Shown one piece after another: positions 1 through 8,576 of a DNA stretch of 39,011 nt. The notes under the pieces were generated by a model. The model saw only the letters and a program-made list of their open reading frames with translations, searched no databases and was not told the DNA's origin. The position numbers and the translations under genes are program-made. Origin of the DNA: an uncultured Clostridia bacterium (GTDB taxonomy: Bacteria; Bacillota; Clostridia; TANB77; CAG-508); NCBI GenBank assembly GCA_947589645.1, contig CANQCG010000014.1:1-39011 (forward strand). Reading direction: 5' to 3'. Each line of letters starts with the position of its first letter. Position 1 is the stretch's first letter.

Positions 1-35
1 GAGGATTTTTTCTACTCATAGCTAAAAGCCTTTAG

Positions 36-61
36 AACCCCCTGTAAAACAGGGGGTTTTC
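36..61 (+). terminator. Intrinsic terminator of an upstream gene
   Basis: A perfect 10-bp stem (36-45 with 49-58, loop AAA) containing five G:C pairs in a row is followed by a short T-run. The gene it ends lies before the window. Confidence 0.85.
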
Positions 62-71
62 GTTACACAAT

Positions 72-108
72 AAAAAACTTTAAGTTATAAAAAACTTAAA
101 GTTTTTTT
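72..108. terminator. AT-only hairpin, possible bidirectional terminator
   Basis: A perfect 15-bp inverted repeat (72-86 with 93-107) starts with six A and ends with seven T, so it has a terminator shape on both strands. It lies 11 bp after the first terminator and may insulate the glycosyltransferase gene from upstream reading. Confidence 0.5.
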
Positions 109-118
109 GTAAAATATA

Positions 119-147
119 TTTACATTTTGTCAATATTTGTATAAAAT
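119..147 (+). promoter_or_regulatory. Sigma-A-type promoter for the glycosyltransferase
   Basis: TTTACA (119-124), 17-bp spacer, TAAAAT (142-147). It stands about 55 bp before the chosen start codon. Confidence 0.5.
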
Positions 148-201
148 ACTGAAAGGTAAAAATAGGCACAAAAGAAAATGTCGTTTGAAAGGGGAAAATC
201 A

Positions 202-1491
202 ATGAAAATATTGATGTTAACATGGGAATATCCACCTAGGGTAGTAGGAGGAATTTCAAGAGTAGTATATGATTTATCACATAGATTAATAAAAGATGGA
301 CATGAAGTAACAGTATTAACTTACAGAGATGGTGATGTTCCATATTTTGAAGACGACAAAGGTGTAAATGTATACAGAATTGATAATTATATGATTAACC
401 CTAATAACTTTATAGATTGGATAATGCAAATGAATTTTGCAATGGTATCAAAAGCTAATCAAATAATAGCAAAGCAAGGTTCATTTGATGTAATACATGC
501 TCATGATTGGTTAGTAGCATATGCAGCAAAAGCCTTAAAAGAATCATTTAATATACCAATAGTATCAACTATACATGCTACAGAAGCAGGAAGAAATAGT
601 GGAATACATGATGAAACTCAAAGATACATAAATGATACAGAATGGATGCTTACATATGAATCAACAGAAGTAATAGTAAATAGTAATTATATGAAAAGTG
701 AATTGCAAAGACTATTTGGATTACCTTTTGAAAAAATAAGTGTAGTTCCTAATGGTGTTAATTTAAATGCATTTACAGGCGTAGAAAGAGATTATGACTT
801 TAGAAGAAGATATGCAATGGATAACGAAAAAATTATTTTATTCATGGGAAGGCTAGTATATGAAAAGGGAGTGCAGCATTTAATAGCAGCTATGCCAAAA
901 ATACTAAATGCATATCATGATTCAAAGCTTATAATTGCTGGAAAAGGTGGAATGATAGATGAGCTAAGACAGCAAGTACACACATTAGGAATAGATAATA
1001 AAGTATATTTTGCAGGTTATTTAAATGGAAAAGATGTACAAAAAATGTATAAAGCAGCTGATATATCAGTATTTCCAAGCACATATGAACCTTTTGGAAT
1101 AGTAGCATTAGAAGCAATGCTTGCAGATAACCCAATTGTAGTATCAGATATTGGGGGACTAAACGAGATAGTACAGCATAGAGAAAATGGAATGAAAAGT
1201 TATGCAGGAAATGCTAATTCAATAGCAGATTCAGTATTAGAGTTATTATTTGATCCACAATTATGTGCTAATATAGTGAAAAAGGCTAAAAACAAAGTAA
1301 GAAATGAATATAATTGGAACAAGATAGCACAAGATACACATTTTACATACCAAAAAGCGATATGTGAAACAATGGCAGAAAGACAAAGATTACAAAATGA
1401 ACAAGAGCAAACAAGAAAATTAAGAAAAATACCAGGAGAAAAAGAAATTTCAAATATTCTTTCATTTGGAAAACGCAAAGCTTATGCATAG
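202..1491 (+). CDS. GT4-family glycosyltransferase, glycogen-synthase-like
   Basis: A nucleotide-sugar-dependent retaining glycosyltransferase with GT-B fold, about 429 aa. The N-terminal Rossmann half opens with WEYPPRVVGG, the sugar-nucleotide loop seen in GT4/GT5 starch- and glycogen-synthase-like enzymes. The C-terminal half carries MGRLVYEKG and the E-x7-E motif EPFGIVALE (about residues 296-304). I chose ATG 202 over ATG 178 because GAAAGGGG lies 7-8 bases before 202, while 178 has no Shine-Dalgarno; the family also begins near MKILMLTWEYPP. The last 50 residues are charged and look like a flexible tail. The substrate cannot be read from sequence: glycogen/glucan synthesis and a cell-envelope sugar transfer are both possible, and no other glycogen genes are nearby. 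Confidence 0.85.
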   Translation: MKILMLTWEYPPRVVGGISRVVYDLSHRLIKDGHEVTVLTYRDGDVPYFEDDKGVNVYRIDNYMINPNNFIDWIMQMNFAMVSKANQIIAKQGSFDVIHAHDWLVAYAAKALKESFNIPIVSTIHATEAGRNSGIHDETQRYINDTEWMLTYESTEVIVNSNYMKSELQRLFGLPFEKISVVPNGVNLNAFTGVERDYDFRRRYAMDNEKIILFMGRLVYEKGVQHLIAAMPKILNAYHDSKLIIAGKGGMIDELRQQVHTLGIDNKVYFAGYLNGKDVQKMYKAADISVFPSTYEPFGIVALEAMLADNPIVVSDIGGLNEIVQHRENGMKSYAGNANSIADSVLELLFDPQLCANIVKKAKNKVRNEYNWNKIAQDTHFTYQKAICETMAERQRLQNEQEQTRKLRKIPGEKEISNILSFGKRKAYA

Positions 1492-1541
1492 AACATACTA
1501 CAAAAGACAAATAATAAAACTAGAAAGGAAAGTGTAGTTAT

Positions 1542-1874
1542 ATGAATATCTATGATACAGCAAATAGATTATCTTCAGAAATAAAAGCTTCTGAAGAATA
1601 TCAAAATTATAAAATGGCAAAAGAAGTAATTAACCTAAAGCCTGAACTTAAAGAACAAATATCAAAATTTGAAGGCTTAAGATACGATGTACAGATAGCA
1701 CAAATGCAAACAGGAAAAGTAGATGAAGAAAAATTAAAACAAATTCAAGAAATCTACTCAAAAATAATCGAAATTGACGAAATAAAAAAATATTTTGATG
1801 CCGAATTAAAGTTTAATGTATTACTTGCAGATGTAAATAAAATTATCGGCGATGCAGTAAAAGATTTAGTTTAA
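1542..1874 (+). CDS. YlbF/YmcA-family protein
   Basis: A small, all-helical, highly charged 110-aa protein with the YlbF/YmcA (Com_YlbF) pattern: an N-terminal amphipathic helix (DTANRLSSEIKASEEYQNYK), a central helix around KPELKEQISKFE and a C-terminal helix ending KIIGDAVKDL. In Bacillus the relatives YlbF, YmcA and YaaT form a complex that tunes RNase Y and affects sporulation, competence and biofilm. Single YlbF-like proteins in clostridia are less understood, so the role here is inference. The Shine-Dalgarno AAAGGAAAG precedes ATG 1542. It lies 50 bp after the glycosyltransferase, probably in one transcript, and is followed by a terminator-like hairpin. Confidence 0.8.
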   Translation: MNIYDTANRLSSEIKASEEYQNYKMAKEVINLKPELKEQISKFEGLRYDVQIAQMQTGKVDEEKLKQIQEIYSKIIEIDEIKKYFDAELKFNVLLADVNKIIGDAVKDLV

Positions 1875-1902
1875 ATTGCGAATTAACATTATTTAAGTAA
1901 TA

Positions 1903-1938
1903 GGGAGCGACTTTATTTTAAGTTGCTCTTAAAATTTT
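1903..1938 (+). terminator. Terminator-like hairpin after the YlbF gene
   Basis: A 9-bp stem (GAGCGACTT with AAGTTGCTC, one G:U pair) with a short loop is followed by TTAAAATTTT. The U-tract is imperfect, so termination may be partial. Confidence 0.5.
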
Positions 1939-1958
1939 ATATGAAGGAAGGGAAAAAT

Positions 1959-2648
1959 ATGGAATTAATAATTATAATAATTATATCAGCAATATTATCG
2001 GTAATAGTAAGTGTAGCATTTAAAGTAAACTTAAAAAAAGTAAAAGAAATAGGAATGGAAGAAAACCTTAACAAACTAGCAGAAAAATATCCTACAAATG
2101 TAGAAATATGCAAAAGTATTTTAAAAAAGTTAAAAAATGAGACAGTAACAATTGAAGAAAACAAAGATGCAGAAACAACGTTATACATTGCAATAACTAA
2201 TAAAATATCAATTGCAGATACTAAAAATAGTTACACAAGAATACAAACAATGGCACATGAATGTTTACATTCGGTGCAAGATAGAAGAATGCTAATGTTT
2301 AACTTTATATTTTCAAATATCTACATGCTTTATTATGTTATAATTTTATTTCTTATCATTTTTAAAGTAATAGTAAATCCATTATTATATCTAAGTATAT
2401 TTTTACTATTATCTTTAACCTATTATATGGTAAGAGCATTTTTAGAAGATGATGCAATGATAAACGCAAAGTATTTAGCTAAAGAATATATGTTAGAACA
2501 AAACATCTCAAGCAAGGAAGAAATAGAGAAAATTGTAGATGGTTTTACAAGACTAAATGATGTAGGAATTAAGCTTGTTAATTATCAATTATTCCTACAA
2601 ATTTTAATAAAAGTCATAATTTTTAGTGCTGTAGCATTGATTTTTTAA
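1959..2648 (+). CDS. Membrane zinc metallopeptidase-like protein (HExxH)
   Basis: A 229-aa membrane protein with a zinc protease signature HECLH in the context TMAHECLHSVQD, resembling the YugP-type neutral zinc metallopeptidases (Zn_peptidase_2). An N-terminal membrane segment runs over about residues 1-22, two hydrophobic stretches follow the HECLH site (about residues 110-155), and a last one ends the protein. A possible third zinc ligand lies in the EDDAMINAKYLAKEY region. ATG 1959 is chosen because AAGGAAGGG lies just upstream; an upstream TTG at 1923 sits in the preceding hairpin region and has no ribosome site. The family name is a motif-level call; the substrate is unknown. Confidence 0.65.
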   Translation: MELIIIIIISAILSVIVSVAFKVNLKKVKEIGMEENLNKLAEKYPTNVEICKSILKKLKNETVTIEENKDAETTLYIAITNKISIADTKNSYTRIQTMAHECLHSVQDRRMLMFNFIFSNIYMLYYVIILFLIIFKVIVNPLLYLSIFLLLSLTYYMVRAFLEDDAMINAKYLAKEYMLEQNISSKEEIEKIVDGFTRLNDVGIKLVNYQLFLQILIKVIIFSAVALIF

Positions 2649-2703
2649 ACATAATGTGATAGAATATTATTTGTCAATTTGAAAAGCCGTGAGGAGGAGC
2701 AAA

Positions 2704-2952
2704 ATGCAAATAGTAAAAGGAATATTAACAGTAATATATTTTATAATATGCTTAGCACTAATTATATTAGTTATGGCACAATCAAAGGATGATGCAGGTT
2801 TATCTGCAACAATCACAGGTTCATCATCAAGCAACTTCTTTGAACAAAATAAAGGCAGAACAAAAGAAGGAAAACAAAAAAAATGGACAATCATATTAGC
2901 TGTTGCCTTTGTAGTATTAGGAATAGCTTTAAGTATAATATATCCAGCATAA
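2704..2952 (+). CDS. secG: Preprotein translocase subunit SecG
   Basis: SecG is the small accessory subunit of the SecYEG protein-export channel. The 82-aa protein has the usual form: an N-terminal transmembrane helix (VKGILTVIYFIICLALIILV), the conserved AQSKDDAGLSATITGSSS loop, an FF-x-N-KGRTKEGKQKKW linker and a C-terminal transmembrane helix ending IIYPA. ATG 2704 is preceded by GAGGAGG at optimal spacing; the in-frame GTG at 2689 overlaps that site and is not the start. SecG next to RNase R is a common gene order in Bacillota, which supports both calls. A terminator follows directly. Confidence 0.95.
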   Translation: MQIVKGILTVIYFIICLALIILVMAQSKDDAGLSATITGSSSSNFFEQNKGRTKEGKQKKWTIILAVAFVVLGIALSIIYPA

Positions 2953-2959
2953 AATAAAA

Positions 2960-3001
2960 AATAAATGTCGCTATTAAATACTAATAGCGATTTATTTTTT
3001 T
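2960..3001 (+). terminator. Intrinsic terminator after secG
   Basis: AATAAAT-GTCGCTATTA pairs with TAATAGCGATTTATT with one bulge and is followed by a T-run. It partly separates secG from the RNase R gene, which starts 53 bp later. Confidence 0.75.
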
Positions 3002-3053
3002 ACAAAAATTATGTGAAATATGTAATTAAAAAAGACAAGTAAAGGAATGAAAT

Positions 3054-4799
3054 ATGGAAGAAGCTAAAAATAAATTAGTAGGAACTTTTATAAACAATAA
3101 AAGTTTTGGTTTTGTTATTCCAGATGACAAAAAATTTGGAACAGACATATTTATATCAAAAGCCAATTTTGGAAAGGCAAGAAACAATCACAAAGTAGTT
3201 GTAGAGATAGTAAAACCGGCTAAAGCAGATAAAAAGCCAGAGGGAAAAATTGTAGAGGTAATTGGAGGAATTAACAAGGCAGGAGTAGATATGCTTTCAT
3301 TAATAAAAGAATATGATTTACCTTATAAATTCCCAGAAGAAGTAAATAAAGAAGCGCAGTTATTGCCAAATGAAGTAACAGAGCAAGAAATAAAAAACAG
3401 GAAAGATTTGCGAGAAGATATAATATTTACAATAGATGGCGAAGATGCAAAAGACTTAGATGATGCAGTTAAAGTAACAAGGTTAGAAAATGGAAACTAT
3501 AAATTAGATGTTCACATAGCAGATGTTAGCCACTATGTAAGAGAAAAGACCAATTTAGAAAAAGAGGCAAGGCTAAGAGGAACAAGCATTTATATGTTAG
3601 GAAGAGTAATACCAATGCTTCCTCGTAAATTATCAAATGGAATATGTAGCTTAAATGCCGGAGAAAACAGACTAGCTTTAACTTGTACAATGGAGATAGA
3701 TAAACAAGGACAAGTTATAGCATCAGACATATACAAATCTGTAATAAAAGTTACGCAAAGGATGTCATATACAGATGTACAAAAAATCTTAGATAGATCT
3801 GATGAACAAGTATTAGCAAAATATGAAAAATACTTGGGTGATTTTGAGATTATGAAAGAGCTTGCTTTAATATTAAAAGAAAAGAGACAAAAACAGGGCT
3901 ACTTAAATTTAGATATACCAGAAACAAAAATTGTATTAGATGAAAAAGGCAAGCCTATAGATATTCATAAATATGAAGTTACTTTTGCCAATGAAATTAT
4001 AGAACAGTTTATGCTAAGTGCAAATGAAACTGTTGCAGAAAAGTTCTACTGGCTAGAAGCACCATTTATTTATAGAGTTCATGAAGCACCAGACTTAGAG
4101 AAAATTCAAGAATTAAATAAATTTCTTCATAATTTAGGCTATAAAATAAAAGCTAGTCAAGATAATATATACTCAAAAGAATTTGCAAAAGTTCTTGAAC
4201 AAGTAAAAGGAAAAGACGAAGAAAAGGTAGTATCAAACCTAATTCTAAGAACTCTAAAAGTTGCAAGGTATGAATCAACAAATAGTGGACATTTTGGAAT
4301 AGCAAGTAAGTATTATTGCCATTTTACATCACCAATAAGAAGGTACCCTGATTTATTTATACATCAAATAATATCAAAATATATAGAAAAAAATTATGAT
4401 GTAGATGACTATTTCTATGAAAAATATTCAAAAAGAGCCTATAAAAGAGCATTTAGTTCATCTGAAAGAGAAAAGGTTGCAACCAAAGTAGAAAGAGAAG
4501 CGGAAAAGATTAAAAAGGCTGAGTATATGGAGGACAAGATTGGAAATGAGTATGATGCAATAATATCATCAATTACCAAGTTCGGAATGTTTGCAGAGTT
4601 AGAAAATACAGTTGAAGGACTAATAAGATTTGATAATATGGAATCTGGCGAATATTTTATATATGATGATCAAAACAAAATTCTAAGAGGAGAAAAAACA
4701 GGCAAAATATATAAAATAGGACAAAAAATAAAAGTAGAAGTAATAGGAGCAAGTAAGCTTACAAGAAATGTAGATTTCAAATTAAAATTAGATGACTGA
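3054..4799 (+). CDS. rnr: Ribonuclease R (RNB family), N-terminally short
   Basis: A processive, hydrolytic 3'-5' exoribonuclease that degrades structured RNA. Domains in order: one cold-shock/OB domain (about residues 5-70, KSFGFVIPDDKKFGTDIFI), the RNB catalytic domain (about 115-440) with IDGEDAKDLDDAV at 127-139 giving the metal-binding aspartates, and a C-terminal S1 domain (about 500-580). At 581 aa it is shorter than typical Bacillota RNase R (700 or more): the N-terminal helix-turn-helix and first cold-shock domain are absent, and there is no room for them after the upstream terminator. AAAGGA supports ATG 3054. The catalytic part looks intact. smpB, a frequent neighbour, does not follow. 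Confidence 0.93.
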   Translation: MEEAKNKLVGTFINNKSFGFVIPDDKKFGTDIFISKANFGKARNNHKVVVEIVKPAKADKKPEGKIVEVIGGINKAGVDMLSLIKEYDLPYKFPEEVNKEAQLLPNEVTEQEIKNRKDLREDIIFTIDGEDAKDLDDAVKVTRLENGNYKLDVHIADVSHYVREKTNLEKEARLRGTSIYMLGRVIPMLPRKLSNGICSLNAGENRLALTCTMEIDKQGQVIASDIYKSVIKVTQRMSYTDVQKILDRSDEQVLAKYEKYLGDFEIMKELALILKEKRQKQGYLNLDIPETKIVLDEKGKPIDIHKYEVTFANEIIEQFMLSANETVAEKFYWLEAPFIYRVHEAPDLEKIQELNKFLHNLGYKIKASQDNIYSKEFAKVLEQVKGKDEEKVVSNLILRTLKVARYESTNSGHFGIASKYYCHFTSPIRRYPDLFIHQIISKYIEKNYDVDDYFYEKYSKRAYKRAFSSSEREKVATKVEREAEKIKKAEYMEDKIGNEYDAIISSITKFGMFAELENTVEGLIRFDNMESGEYFIYDDQNKILRGEKTGKIYKIGQKIKVEVIGASKLTRNVDFKLKLDD

Positions 4800-4825
4800 C
4801 CTGTTGTTCAAAAAGATAAAACATA

Positions 4826-4854
4826 TTGCATAAATAAACTTTTTTTTATATAAT
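4826..4854 (+). promoter_or_regulatory. Strong sigma-A-type promoter for the TetR/acyl-CoA ligase pair
   Basis: TTGCAT (4826-4831), exact 17-bp spacer, TATAAT (4849-4854), 56 bp before the TetR start. A TetR autoregulatory operator would be expected around here, but I saw no clear palindrome. Confidence 0.75.
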
Positions 4855-4909
4855 ACTTGTAATTGTTTATGAGATTTAAAAGGGGCAATATTAAGAAAGG
4901 AAAGCAAGG

Positions 4910-5476
4910 ATGAACAAAACAAAAAGAAAGATATTTGAAACCTCAATGAAGCTATTTGCCGAAAAGGGATATGATGCAACTAGTATAGAAGAAATAACAG
5001 CCAATGTAGGAGTAGCAAAGGGAACATTGTATTATCACTTTACAAGCAAAGAAGAAATCTTCAATTTCTTAGTAGAAGAAGGAATTAAGCTAATGCAAAA
5101 CAGTATAGACATTAAAACGTCAAAGCTATCAAATTATATAGACAAATTAAAAGCAGTAGTCTTAATAGAAATAAAAGTAGTCGCAAAATATGAAAATTTA
5201 ATAACAATACTACTTAGCCAATTTTGGGGTAAAGAAGCAAGAAACCAAAAATGTAAGCAGCATGTTTATAGTTATATAAGTAAAATAGAAGATATTGTAA
5301 GAGAAGGCATTGAAAAGGGAGAAATAAAAAGGGGAAGTCCTGAAGCGATAGCTTCTGAAATATATGGTTTAATTTGCTCTGCACTGGTTTATAAATTACG
5401 ACAAGGAGATACATTAGATATTATGAAATTATATCATGAATTTGAAGAAACAGTATTAGATGGATTAAAAGCTTAA
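4910..5476 (+). CDS. TetR/AcrR-family transcriptional regulator
   Basis: A one-component repressor of 188 aa. The N-terminal helix-turn-helix (about residues 5-50) shows the TetR signature: FAEKGYDATSIEEI, then GVAKGTLYYHFTSKEEIF. The C-terminal ligand domain (about 60-188) is all-helical and family-variable. The Shine-Dalgarno AAGAAAGGAAAG lies before ATG 4910. It ends 18 bp before an acyl-CoA ligase gene and shares its promoter. By analogy with FadR-type TetR repressors of fatty-acid genes, it probably senses an acyl-CoA or fatty acid and controls this operon; that is inference from context. Confidence 0.92.
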   Translation: MNKTKRKIFETSMKLFAEKGYDATSIEEITANVGVAKGTLYYHFTSKEEIFNFLVEEGIKLMQNSIDIKTSKLSNYIDKLKAVVLIEIKVVAKYENLITILLSQFWGKEARNQKCKQHVYSYISKIEDIVREGIEKGEIKRGSPEAIASEIYGLICSALVYKLRQGDTLDIMKLYHEFEETVLDGLKA

Positions 5477-5494
5477 AAGAAAAGAGGAATAAAA

Positions 5495-7216
5495 ATGGCA
5501 AAGGTACAAATTGAATTTACTGATTTAAGAGATATGTTAAATCAAACAGAAGAATTATATAAAGATAGACCAGCATACAAATTCAAGACAGAAGAACCTG
5601 AAAAATTAAGAATAATTACTCATAAAGAATATAGAGATGAAATAAAAGCATTAGGTACAGCATTAGTGGCATTAGGCTTAAAAGACGAAAGAATTGCGGT
5701 AATTTCAGAAAACAGATATGAGTGGGGGTTAGCTTATTTAGCAATAGCAACAGGTACAGGTGTAGTAGTACCATTAGATAAATCACTACCTGAAAATGAA
5801 ATAGAAAGCTTAATTCAGCGTTCAGAAGTAAAAGCAATATTTTATTCAAGCAAATATGATGAAATAATGACTAAAATAAAAAATAATGGAAATACTAAAG
5901 TACAATATTTTATTTCAATGGATTTAGACAAAAAGACTAATGATATATTTTCAGAAAAAGAGCTATTAGAAAAAGGAAAAGTATTACTAGAAAGTGGAGA
6001 TACAAGATTTATAGATGCAACAATAGATAGCGAAAAGATGGGAATAATGCTATTTACTTCAGGAACTACATCTATATCAAAGGCTGTAATGCTATCACAT
6101 AAAAATATAGTAACTAATGTTATGGATATTAGAACTTTATTTGAATTAGATGAAACCGATACATTTTTATCATTTTTACCATTACACCATGTATTTGAAT
6201 GTACAGTAGGATTTTTGTATCCATTATCAATAGGTGCATCAATTGCTTTTTGCGATGGTGTAAAATATATGGTAGATAATTTAAAAGAATACGAAGTAAC
6301 AGCTATGATATCTGTGCCAGCAGTATTTGATATAATGTATCGAAAATTATTAAAAGGAATAGAAAAAAAAGGAAAATTAGAAACTGTTAAAAAAGGTATA
6401 AAAATAACCCAAGCATTATTAAAAATAAAAATTGACCTTAGAAAGAAACTATTTACTGAAATACATGATAACTTAGGAGGAAAATTAAGATTATTAGTAG
6501 CTGGTGGAGCCGCTTTAGATGCCGAAACCGAAAAAGGTTTTAACGAATTAGGATTAAATCTAGTTCAAGGCTATGGACTAACCGAAACATCACCAGTAAT
6601 TGCATCAGAATTATCATATAGAAGAAGATTAGGTTCTATCGGGAAAAAGTTCCCAAGTGTAGAAGTAAAAATAGTTGATGCAAACGAAGAAGGAGTAGGA
6701 GAACTAATAGCAAAAGGTGGAAGCATTATGCTTGGTTACTATAATAATGAAGAAGCAACTAAAAATGCTATAGATGAAGAAGGCTGGTTTCACACAGGAG
6801 ATTTGGCAAGAATAGATAAAGATGGATTTATATATATTGCAGGAAGAAAAAAAGATGTTATAGTATTGCAAAACGGAAAGAACATTTATCCAGAAGAAAT
6901 AGAAATGTTAATAAACAAAGTTGAGGGAATAAAGGAATCGCTTATATATGGAAAACCAGAAAATGGAGACTTAAAAATTTCTGCTAAAGTTGTATATGAC
7001 AAAGAGCAAATGAAAGAATTATATGGATTAGATTCAAAACAAAAAATAGAAGAATTTATAAATGAGCAAATCAAGAAAATAAACAAGACAATGCCTGCAT
7101 ACAAGTACATAAGAAATGTAATTGTTACGGAAGAAGAGTTAATAAAGACTACAACATTAAAAATAAAAAGACATGAAGAAATGAAAAAAATTTTGAGTTC
7201 AAATCAGAATGGATAA
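5495..7216 (+). CDS. AMP-dependent synthetase, long-chain acyl-CoA ligase type
   Basis: An ANL-superfamily adenylating enzyme (573 aa) that activates a carboxylate, probably a fatty acid, via acyl-AMP. Visible motifs: the ATP-binding P-loop TSGTTSISK (residues 188-196), GYGLTETSP, GWFHTGDLARIDKDGFIYI, and the hinge/A8 region GRKKDVIVLQNGKNIYPEE. A C-terminal lysine for adenylation may be in TTTLKIKRHE. The arrangement matches FadD/LCFA ligases more than acetyl-CoA synthetase; an acyl-ACP synthetase role is also possible. It is translationally close to the TetR gene (18 bp), so it is likely regulated by it. The membrane association typical of LCFA ligases cannot be judged. Confidence 0.88.
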   Translation: MAKVQIEFTDLRDMLNQTEELYKDRPAYKFKTEEPEKLRIITHKEYRDEIKALGTALVALGLKDERIAVISENRYEWGLAYLAIATGTGVVVPLDKSLPENEIESLIQRSEVKAIFYSSKYDEIMTKIKNNGNTKVQYFISMDLDKKTNDIFSEKELLEKGKVLLESGDTRFIDATIDSEKMGIMLFTSGTTSISKAVMLSHKNIVTNVMDIRTLFELDETDTFLSFLPLHHVFECTVGFLYPLSIGASIAFCDGVKYMVDNLKEYEVTAMISVPAVFDIMYRKLLKGIEKKGKLETVKKGIKITQALLKIKIDLRKKLFTEIHDNLGGKLRLLVAGGAALDAETEKGFNELGLNLVQGYGLTETSPVIASELSYRRRLGSIGKKFPSVEVKIVDANEEGVGELIAKGGSIMLGYYNNEEATKNAIDEEGWFHTGDLARIDKDGFIYIAGRKKDVIVLQNGKNIYPEEIEMLINKVEGIKESLIYGKPENGDLKISAKVVYDKEQMKELYGLDSKQKIEEFINEQIKKINKTMPAYKYIRNVIVTEEELIKTTTLKIKRHEEMKKILSSNQNG

Positions 7217-7261
7217 AGCTGGAAACACTTACGGAATGCGTGAAATACGCCAAAAGTCTTA

Positions 7262-7302
7262 TGTAACAAAAATGTAACAATTTTGTAACAAAAATGTAAT
7301 AA
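7262..7302 (+). repeat. Four tandem 11-bp repeats (TGTAACAAAAA-type)
   Basis: TGTAAC/TGTAAT units begin at 7262, 7273, 7284 and 7295, an exact 11-bp period. They end about 20 bp before the -35 box of the next gene, so they could be a helically phased protein-binding array. Confidence 0.7.
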
Positions 7303-7320
7303 ATAAAACGCCATTTTCTA

Positions 7321-7349
7321 TTGTAGATTTTTGTAGAATGATGTATAAT
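7321..7349 (+). promoter_or_regulatory. Sigma-A-type promoter of the coiled-coil protein gene
   Basis: TTGTAG (7321-7326), 17-bp spacer, TATAAT (7344-7349), 45 bp before ATG 7394. It lies directly downstream of the 11-bp repeats. Confidence 0.7.
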
Positions 7350-7393
7350 AAGATTAAATTATAATATGACTACATAAGAAGGAGGTATTTACA

Positions 7394-8269
7394 ATGTCTA
7401 AATCTGGCATAGTAAATGTAAGAATGGTAATAACCGAAGAAAAAATATTATCAAATATAGATAAAATACAAAAAATGATTAATCCAAACAGCAAGAAGCA
7501 AATTGTTCAATTAGAGGATGATTCATATTTTAAAGATTTAATAGACTCAATAAAAGCGTATTTATTAGAATATCCAAAAAAGAAGAATTTTCCAGTTTCC
7601 GTATATAAAGCAGCTTATGCATTAGTTGAAAATGCAACAAATCAATTTGAGGAAAACACAAAGAAAATAGAAGAACTAATAAGACAAAGAGAAGAAAATA
7701 TAACTTTAGCTAGTAAATTAAAAGGCTTAGTAGCAACAGTTAAATCAAAACAAAAAGGATGGAAAGATGAAGTTAAAGCAGCAGAGGAGGAATTACCAGA
7801 AGAAATAACAGAAGCATTATATATATTAGGAAAAACTAAGTCTGTAAAATCTGAAGCTTATCAAGACTCTTTAAAATTACTTAATGCTCGTGTAAATAAT
7901 CTAGAATCAAACTTGCATATTGAAATAGATATGGAAAGAATTGAAGACAGATCAAAAGCATTAAGCTATATAGGAATTGAAGTTGCAGATGCATTAAAGG
8001 CTATTCCAGCACCAGCAGAAGAAACAAAAGAAGTTGTAGTAGAGCAAGTAGAAGAACAAAAAGTTACCAGCCCAATATTACAAGCTAAGGGAGTAGAACA
8101 AGAAGAATTAAAGGCTTATACACAAGAAACTACTTTTGAAAGAAAACCATCATTATGGCAAAGATTTAAAAACAGTAAACTAGCAAGAGCAGTAACTTAT
8201 GTATTTAGAATTAGAATAAGAATAGAATTACCAAATGCTTTACCAGAAGGCAGAGGAGAAAATTATTAA
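7394..8269 (+). CDS. Unknown protein with central coiled coil and basic C-terminus
   Basis: I do not recognise the family. The 291-aa protein has no signal peptide or membrane segment. Residues about 85-175 are rich in E, K and L with heptad-like spacing and probably form a long coiled coil. Residues about 205-245 are E/V/P-rich and likely unstructured. The last 45 residues (LWQRFKNSKLARAVTYVF, then several R-I repeats) are strongly basic and amphipathic, suggesting membrane-surface or nucleic-acid contact. AGGAGG lies 8 bp before ATG 7394. It is monocistronic: its own promoter with four 11-bp repeats upstream, and a terminator downstream. Confidence 0.75.
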   Translation: MSKSGIVNVRMVITEEKILSNIDKIQKMINPNSKKQIVQLEDDSYFKDLIDSIKAYLLEYPKKKNFPVSVYKAAYALVENATNQFEENTKKIEELIRQREENITLASKLKGLVATVKSKQKGWKDEVKAAEEELPEEITEALYILGKTKSVKSEAYQDSLKLLNARVNNLESNLHIEIDMERIEDRSKALSYIGIEVADALKAIPAPAEETKEVVVEQVEEQKVTSPILQAKGVEQEELKAYTQETTFERKPSLWQRFKNSKLARAVTYVFRIRIRIELPNALPEGRGENY

Positions 8270-8278
8270 TATAAAAAT

Positions 8279-8313
8279 AAAAAAGGAGTTAGAATTTATC
8301 TGGCTCCTTTTTT
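8279..8313 (+). terminator. Intrinsic terminator after the coiled-coil protein gene
   Basis: AAAAAGGAG (8279-8287) pairs with CTCCTTTTT (8303-8311), with an inner AGA/TCT pairing, and ends in a seven-T run. Confidence 0.8.
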
Positions 8314-8395
8314 TGGCAAAAATTTCTTTAAATGTATTGACAAAAGTATGCAAAATAGGGTAAAATAAATAATGTGCTGTATAAATGTACATAAT

Positions 8396-8473
8396 GGTGG
8401 ATGTGGCGTAGTTGGTTAACGCGCCAGTTTGTGGCACTGGAGACCGTGGGTTCGAGTCCCATCTTCCACCCCA
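8396..8473 (+). tRNA. tRNA-His (GTG)
   Basis: The full cloverleaf can be drawn. The acceptor stem starts at G8397, with the extra G-1 at 8396 facing discriminator C8470, the hallmark of tRNA-His. The D-arm is GCGT/ACGC, the anticodon stem CCAGT/ACTGG with loop TTGTGGC (anticodon GTG), and the T-arm GTGGG TTCGAGT CCCAT. CCA is encoded (8471-8473). One oddity is a T:T mismatch at acceptor pair 6:67. Confidence 0.95.
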
Positions 8474-8501
8474 TAAAATCAACTTAGCAAAAATTTTACA
8501 T

Positions 8502-8576
8502 TGGACTGTAGCCAAGTGGTAAGGCACCAGACTTTGACTCTGGCATGCGCTAGTTCGAATCTAGCCAGTCCAGCCA
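8502..8576 (+). tRNA. tRNA-Gln (TTG)
   Basis: The acceptor stem TGGACTG pairs perfectly with CAGTCCA, the discriminator is G, and CCA is encoded at 8574-8576. The anticodon stem CCAGA/TCTGG has loop CTTTGAC with anticodon TTG. The T-arm is GCTAG TTCGAAT CTAGC. It lies 28 bp after tRNA-His, so both are probably one transcript. Confidence 0.96.

Noticed and set aside
7262..7302. CRISPR array
   Set aside because: The units are 11 bp and contiguous, with no spacers and no cas genes; the CAAAAG field likewise lacks long repeats.
8240..8527. Minus-strand open frame across tRNA-His (peptide with GGRWDSNPRSP)
   Set aside because: It is the antisense of tRNA-His, a well-known false ORF; no ribosome site.
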